NCBI GenBank assembly: GCA_027405735.1
Contig: JAPEHQ010000022.1
Location: 124,001 to 188,000, forward strand
DNA length: 64,000 nt
Source of the DNA: Mucor racemosus
Lineage: Eukaryota > Mucoromycota > Mucoromycetes > Mucorales > Mucoraceae
Direction: 5' to 3'
Positions 58,244 to 64,000 of the stretch are shown piece after piece. Position 1 is the stretch's first letter. Each line of letters begins with the position of its first letter. The position numbers were made by a program, and so were the translations under genes. Below the pieces are notes generated by a model. That model saw only the letters and a program-made list of their open reading frames with translations. It was not told where the DNA came from and did not search any database.

Positions 58244-59337
58244 TTATAAATTAGATGAATCAAGCTTTATAATATCTGAAACATTCACGTTCCTCTCAAC
58301 TCGGAAATCTTCCATGCGTCCTCTAATATAAAGTCTATGTCTGTTGCCTTTTTTTGACACATATTCAGTACTTTTATATACTTCATCGCCGGGATAAGCC
58401 AAAAAGAATTGAAAGCCTTCTTGAGCTTCATTTGATTCAGGAGAACAGGGACATGCTTGTGGTAAAATCTTGATGATTTGGTTTGATCTTGTTCTAAATG
58501 CTTCAGCTCCTGCTTGAGATTCAAGGTCTCTATAATCTTTGAATTGATTCATGAGCGTAAGTGAATACCATTGAGGAGGGATCATAACAACTTGTTTTTC
58601 CTCCTTTTTCTGTAATGCTTCTTCAGGTTTAAGCCAGTCAAACAAGACAGTTTCTGTGCCATCAGCGGAAACTGCATTTAAATGCAAATCTTGTTCTTGC
58701 TTTGTTTTGAATTCGTCCAATACAGTCAAAAAGAACATGGTATTATATCGTTTCTTTTCCTCAATTGGTGTAATCCAATTGGAAAAGGGGATCAATTTGT
58801 CCACAGCAGGACGAATTGAGTAGGTATCACACATGATTTTAAATTGAGAGGCATCATTATGAACCTTGTGTCTCCATACTTTGGTATCAAATGCTTTAAT
58901 TGTGTTGACTGGCGGGTGGGATAATAATAAGCCTGATTCTTCAAATGTTTCGCGAATAGCACAAATCTTATTTGTCAGGATATTTCCCCTGTTTTTATAA
59001 TATTAGCAATATGTAAATTTTACCAATGAATATTTATACATTTACTCTTGTTCTGTGGCTGGTTTATTATTATTCCAATTGGAAAAGTGATCTGCTGCAT
59101 CAACTATACCACCAGGGTATACATGAGCATTGATAAAACTGCTTCGAGCATTTCTATATTCGTAAAATGACATTAATTTGTATATAAATATATTTGATAC
59201 ATGTGCTTTGATTTGTACCTTTTAACCATCAAAACACGATAATTGCTACCATCCTTAACTCCGTCTCCGGGTGTTGGAGCCGCTATAATTAAAGATGCAG
59301 AAGGTCTAATAAGAGGTCTTTGCGCTGCAGTTGACAT
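58244..59337 (-). CDS. NUDT19-like Nudix hydrolase, 323 aa, 3 exons
   Basis: Minus-strand exons 59337-59219, 59153-59046 and 58988-58244 give 972 nt. It starts MSTAAQRPLIRPSASLII, followed by the substrate strand YRVLMVKRNARSSFINAHVYPGG, which is characteristic of the NUDT19 (RP2) group of CoA/acyl-CoA diphosphatases. The Nudix box spans the exon 2/3 junction: EGNILTNKICA then IRETFEESGLLL. The REXXEEXG part that binds metal is intact, while the earlier Glu of the classical GX5E spacing is not in place. The family hydrolyses CoA esters to 4'-phosphopantetheine derivatives and 3',5'-ADP, usually in peroxisomes. This protein ends SSNL, a possible variant PTS1 signal. A (GGGA)n/(GA)n stretch lies just upstream of the start. 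Confidence 0.87.
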
Positions 59338-59672
59338 ACTACGAGTAACTAATGATAGTTGGAGAAATAGAAAAGAGAGAGGGAGGGAGGGAGGGAGAGA
59401 GAGAGAGAGAGAGAAAGAAAGAAAGAGAGATGATGAGAAGGAAAACCACAGCTATTTTTTTTTACTATTTTACAACTCACACGATAATAGCTTTGTACTC
59501 ATTTATTTGTCAATAGAAATAAAAGGGTGGGGAAATAGGAGAGAATAAATAATACAGCTTTATATGCACCGGTAGAACATTTAACGCTATTGATTTGTGG
59601 GAAAAAGTATAAGGCATAAGTTTATAAAAATCACAATTATTTAAGCATTCAAATGTATATCTATTTGGCAGA
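59338..59672. other. Intergenic with (GGGA)n/(GA)n microsatellite at 59372-59427
   Basis: GAGAGGGAGGGAGGGAGGGA followed by (GA)n and (GAAA)n. On the minus strand this is the CT-rich leader of the Nudix gene, matching the pyrimidine-rich tracts before other genes here. The remainder is the 3' flank of the coiled-coil gene. Confidence 0.7.
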
Positions 59673-60587
59673 TCAATGAAGATTTTTTTCAAATTGTAAA
59701 TCATAAGCTAGTTGTCGAATAATATCATCTTTAAACTTGATCTTTCGCATTAATTTATCATGTTCATTTCTTTGTATTGTCATGTTCTTTGTTGATTCCA
59801 TTTCATCCTGTTCCATTGCTTCTATTTCATTTAAAAGAATTTGTAACTTACGTTCATAAGAGACGGCCATTGCATTTGATGGTGTTATAAGGTCAGAAAA
59901 GTAAGCCCCTGTTGATTGTCTTCGCAATTTTGTTGATGCATTATTGGCATTTGCAGCATGTCCAACCGACAACAATTTTCGATATCTATCTGCTGTATGC
60001 TGTAAATTCTTTATACGTTGCTTTGCAAACACCAATTCTTGTTCATAACGATCTTTAGCAATTCTATATTTATCATTTTGTTCTCTTTCTAATAGTATTT
60101 GTTGTCGCAGTCTGTGATTTTCTTCATGAACTAGATGCATAACGTTTAGTGCATTTGTGTCACTGCTTGTATTGTCCGAAATGGAAGATTCCGTTGTTGT
60201 ATGATAGTCTTCTTCTGCTTCTGTAACGCTTTCATGCTTTTTATTTGTCTCTTTTTCTTGTATATATAAATACTCATCTTCTTCATCGCTTTCATAATCT
60301 TGAAGATATAATGGTAATGATTTAATAGAAGCAGTGCGTTGATTGGGTCGATTTACTACAATGGCACCATTTGCTTTAATAGGTAAAGGGCCGTCTACAG
60401 GAACAGGAGGATACTTGTTTTTTTCTTCAAACAGATGCATGACATGTGTCAGTGTGTTATTTACAGCTTTATGAGTACGATGATAATAAGGATCAGGTAA
60501 AATTTTGCGGACACTGGCAGTAGTAGTAGATTGATCAAACACAGGTACGAAAACCAAGTTTTTATGATTTGAATTAAAGAATCCCAT
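59673..60587 (-). CDS. Coiled-coil protein of unknown function, 304 aa
   Basis: Single-exon minus-strand gene starting MGFFNSNHKNLVFVPVFDQ. Residues about 95-145 are acidic and Ser/Thr-rich (DYESDEEDEYLY, TTTESSISDNTSSD). From about 150 to the end the protein is largely coiled coil in two blocks (HEENHRLRQQILLEREQND..., then YERKLQILLNEIEAMEQDE...), with the short Arg-rich linker KLRRQSTGAYFSDLITPS between them. RRQST fits a PKA-type phosphorylation site. No enzyme or DNA-binding domain is visible. It is probably a structural or adaptor protein. The start is the first ATG of the frame, and an A-rich/GA-rich leader lies upstream at 60600-60650. Confidence 0.75.
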   Translation of the reverse strand: MGFFNSNHKNLVFVPVFDQSTTTASVRKILPDPYYHRTHKAVNNTLTHVMHLFEEKNKYPPVPVDGPLPIKANGAIVVNRPNQRTASIKSLPLYLQDYESDEEDEYLYIQEKETNKKHESVTEAEEDYHTTTESSISDNTSSDTNALNVMHLVHEENHRLRQQILLEREQNDKYRIAKDRYEQELVFAKQRIKNLQHTADRYRKLLSVGHAANANNASTKLRRQSTGAYFSDLITPSNAMAVSYERKLQILLNEIEAMEQDEMESTKNMTIQRNEHDKLMRKIKFKDDIIRQLAYDLQFEKNLH

Positions 60588-60795
60588 TATTTATATATGT
60601 ATTAAAGAAAAAAAAAAGAGGGAAAACCAAGAGAGATATTAAAAAAAGGAGGTTTTTATGATTATATTAAATTTAAGGAGTAAAAAAAATCTCGAAACAG
60701 ATCAAAAATGCGTACAATAAAAACTGTAACACAGACAGTAAACAAAAGATCAAGTATAAAAGTTGTTTATTTATTATTTGATTTAAATTACAAAA

Positions 60796-62128
60796 TTATT
60801 TATTACAAGTAGTTGCACTTCTATAGAATTTACCGAATCCTTGAATCGCTTGAAATTCATCTTCTGTTAAATCAACACCATCTTGCTTTTGCAATTCTGG
60901 TTCCTGAATTTTATTTACTTTGTCATGTTTACTGTTTTGATCGTCTAATTTTTCGATTGGATTAGATAAATCTTGAATAGATAATCTTCGAGTGGGTAAT
61001 CTAGGTGGCAAAGGTTGTTGTTGTTGTTGTTGTTGTTGTTTTATTTGGTTGCTATTATGGAAATTAGTTAAATAGCTTTCAGGAGACTGGTCTGGGTGGT
61101 CCACGAGATAAGTAGCCAATTCAGATAAAGCAGAATTACGACGAGGAATATTTTGTGTAGGATTATTATTATTATTATTATACTGCTTCTCTATAGCATT
61201 GTTGTAAGGGTAAGGTTGATAACGAACTTGTGGTGCTGATCGACGACGATGACTAAAAGAGTTGGACGATGACATGCTGCTAATGTTATGTGCAGATGAA
61301 TCAGAAGATGCTGGTGAATCAGGGAAACGAGATGTAGAAGTTACTGATTTTCTAGCATTTGATGTATATTCATAATCATAATCATCATCACTGCTCATAA
61401 GCTCATCCATATCTTCATCTATTTCAAGATATTTAGGGTTTGGCAAAATGATTTGCTGTTCTTTGACAAGGTTATTTGAGGATCCCCTTCGGGAAGGAGG
61501 AGGTGAGGGCAAAGGTGCATATTCATCATAATCACTTGATGAGGAACTAGTGCGTCGAGATAAATTATTACTTGATTTTTTACCACCTCGCTTCGATTTA
61601 GTTGAGGCTGGTTTAGTACGTCTTGGACCACGAGCTTTATTATGAGTTTGTGTATGTTGCATCATATTGTCAAATCTACTAAACATACGTTCACAACCGG
61701 GAACAACACATTGGAAAGGTTTCTAATTTTTTTTTTTGTAAAATATTAAATTTTTTTGCTATTTATGTAACTGTAATACTGTTATCTTACTTCTCCAGTG
61801 TGTTTTCTATTTAATAAATGTAAATGAATAGATTAGTACATAAAATTAACTTGATCAGAATAGTAACTAACCTCATATGACGAGCTAAATGTTCACTTCG
61901 AGTAAATACCATGCGACATTCACCATAACCAGTGCATTGGAACATTTTTGATTTAGTATTACCACTTTTTGAAGAGGTTTCAGACTTGTTATCCTGGAAA
62001 TACAAATCTTCTTCTTCTTCTTCATGTTCATTTCTCATTACTGATAAGGAAGATGAAGAAGATGGCAACATGCTTTGCTGGAATCTTTCATTATGATCCT
62101 GTAAATCAGCAGTACTCATATTAAACAT
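60796..62128 (-). CDS. C2H2 zinc-finger transcription factor, 399 aa, 3 exons including a 16-nt microexon
   Basis: Minus-strand exons 62128-61872, 61806-61791 (16 nt) and 61722-60796 total 1200 nt. After an acidic N-terminus come two adjacent zinc fingers: [26 protein letters not shown], with a CX5C first pair, and the TGEKPFQC linker joined to [25 protein letters not shown]. The first finger's helix [10 protein letters not shown] and the second's [10 protein letters not shown] are those of the fungal stress-response group (Usv1/Rgm1/Com2/Msn2-like) that binds CCCCT-type elements. The microexon supplies RKHTGE between the fingers. The rest is low-complexity: basic [10 protein letters not shown], Ser-rich, polyAsn and polyGln (about residues 320-330) and ends [12 protein letters not shown]. 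It is a nuclear regulator; its targets are unknown. Confidence 0.88.
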
Positions 62129-64000
62129 GTTGTCTATGTATTTTTTTTTAATTTAACAAAAGGTAAAGAGGTAAGTGAAGAAGAGGAAGGTAAAGAGAAG
62201 GAAGAAAGAAAGAAAGAAGATGTTGGTTCCTTCAGGGTTTTACTTTTCTAAGGGCCAAATCAGGTCGTTGAATTATATTTGCCCGAGACCTTTTTTTCTT
62301 CAAAACATCCCTTTGGTTGAAGTGTATATAATGGTTGCTGTTCTGCATGTACATTTACGGACAATCTTCCATTTTCTCGTATAGTCCCCGAGAAAAAATA
62401 TTGTTCCTTGTACATACATTATCTCAATTTTTTTTTTGTAAACTAAATGTATAATATAACATTTGGACAGGGCTATTTTTTTCTAATGATTCCATAGTAC
62501 ATCAACTAAAACATATCGCTTCAAATCGTTGAATTACTGTTTGACTCCAAATCGGAAGTTTTTTTTTCCATCGTCAAAAGGGGTATCTTATTGGACTGAT
62601 ATCACTTTAAGGTGTTTGATTGATATTCCCGGAGACTTTATTGCTCTTGTTTTAAATGATTTTTTTTTTTTTTTTTTTTATCATTCGCAAATTCAGGGAA
62701 AATAGGGAACCCTGGTGCTGTCATTTAGATATGAAACAAAGTCTCCCCGTATCATTTAGAGTTCTTGCATGCATGAATTTGCTTAAATTTGTAGATTATA
62801 AACTCGCACAGGTCACAATAATCATGCTGAACATGTTTGGATGATTATGCGAGACAAGCTTAATCAAACATTGCGAACAATAACACGGATTCTATAAATT
62901 GGTTAGCTTCCAAAAGCATAAGCGTTTAGTTTACTATGATTGTACCTCGTGTTGTAAGGTATGATTAGCTCAAAAAGTGGCTGTTTCATTTTAGAAAAAG
63001 CCGATTTCCTGGTAGTAGTTGACAGAAATATTTAAAAACCATCAATTATTTCGGTATAATCTTATATAAAATATACATTTTTAATGGGATTATGATACAG
63101 CTAGCTGTTTCATTAAGAAATATTGAGAAAATGAAAATGTTTATACCAAAATCATTCATAGCGGAATGTAAAATATGAAATGTGTCAAAGCTCGAAAAAA
63201 TTGATGAAAAATTTTAAATCCTTAAATATGAAGCAAACCGTATAGCAATTTAAGTTTGCGTTATTAATGTTTTAAGTATAATTTTGGATTCTACATCGAA
63301 TGATAAAAGTTTCAAGAAAAGTTTTCTCGCAAAATTTTCCGTAAAATTGAAGTGCAATTCTGGCGGTTTTTTAGCTTTTCTTGACATTTTTATTCTAAAA
63401 GTTAGAATAAAACTTATTTATAAGATGGTATGTAAAAATATCTACAGTTCAAGGTATTGCTCGTAATTGTAGCTATATTTTGCGTAGAGAAAGTTGAGAT
63501 TTGGAGTGATTTTTTGGGATCCGAGAAAAAAAAGTCCTATGAATGCTCATGGAAAATTGCTAGATGATTGATCACCAACTTTTTATACCTTTTTTTAAAT
63601 ATCTCCATCAAAAATTGGGATATTTCAAAAAACTCAATTGGTATAGATAGATTTAAACTAAGGCTATAACTTGAGTACATCAAACGCGATATGTTGTTAT
63701 ACTGAATATTTAAAAAATCGCGCTAAAATATCAAAAAAGGGCAAAATATGTGGTCCAGTTTTTTTTTTCTGAAACTCCAATATGTTGTAAATCATATTAA
63801 AGCAAGCATACAGCACTAAAAAATAATCCTGTATCTAAATTTTTCATCGAGGTATACTGCAGCAAAGTTTTGATTTTAAGCGGTGAAAAAGTAAACTCAG
63901 GTATTCAAAGGATTTATTCCGTAATATGGAGCATTGTAAACCAATTACAAAAAATAAATTGGGTCTGTTGGCACCTTGGGTATGTTGTCATATTTTTATT
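62129..64000. other. Intergenic, with a diverged R1/R4-like repeat from about 63180
   Basis: 62129-62230 is the AG-rich (CT-rich on the minus strand) leader of the zinc-finger gene. The middle holds a poly(T) run at 62659-62679 and nothing coding; short frames at 62175-62384 and 62656-62844 have no motif. From about 63180 to the end the sequence follows the R1/R4 layout (TTTTGCGTAGAGAAAGTTGAG near 63478, TTTTTATACCT near 63580, CTCCATCAAAAATTGGGATATTTC near 63602) without close identity, so I class it as a diverged relative. Confidence 0.45.

Overview
This is AT-rich nuclear DNA of a filamentous fungus, most likely a Mucoromycota (Mucorales-type) species. Genes are interrupted by short introns (about 55-80 bp, GT..AG, acceptors mostly TAG), several start sites sit behind CT-rich tracts, and the recognisable proteins are fungal or opisthokont families (fungal-size tropomyosin, Tvp18, CSC1/OSCA channel, Snt1-type SANT corepressor, Nrc2/Fpk1-type AGC kinase). 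Species assignment is inference. There are no bacterial operons, CRISPR arrays or rRNA genes, and I saw no convincing tRNA.

Genes lie in a few islands. (1) A single-exon F-box protein at 1.9-3.8 kb. (2) At 17.3-23.2 kb: a four-exon CSC1-like membrane channel, a three-exon very short tropomyosin, and a seven-exon Tvp18-like Golgi membrane protein on the minus strand, found by splicing together short open stretches. (3) At 32.9-40.6 kb: a five-exon, 1710-residue SANT-domain corepressor scaffold (Snt1/NCoR type) followed by a six-exon AGC kinase. (4) At 57.2-62.1 kb: a two-exon secreted orphan protein, then, on the minus strand, a NUDT19-like Nudix hydrolase, a coiled-coil orphan and a C2H2 transcription factor with a 16-nt microexon. 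Every spliced model given here keeps an open frame and its total length is a multiple of three.

The rest, well over half of the window, is repeats. One complete Ty3/gypsy chromovirus (8967-14942) has 220-bp LTRs that look identical, an AATAG target duplication and one intact gag-pol-chromodomain frame; it sits inside a decayed MULE transposase. Around it are several copies each of long, apparently non-coding AT-rich repeats (called R1, R3 and R4 here) that share small motifs, a 1.8-2.2 kb repeat (D) carrying a captured dynein-intermediate-chain exon, solo LTRs with target duplications, a TIR element with long terminal inverted repeats, and two LTR-like families (L2, L3). At 26.7-29.2 kb a degenerate tandem array with a 21-bp (seven-codon) period looks like the relic of a heptapeptide-repeat gene.

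The genes do not form one pathway. They are housekeeping and regulatory genes (ubiquitin targeting, actin cables, Golgi trafficking, chromatin repression, membrane-lipid or stress kinase signalling, CoA/nucleotide hydrolysis) separated by transposon-rich stretches. All repeat boundaries, homologies and domain calls were made by eye from sequence, without database searches.
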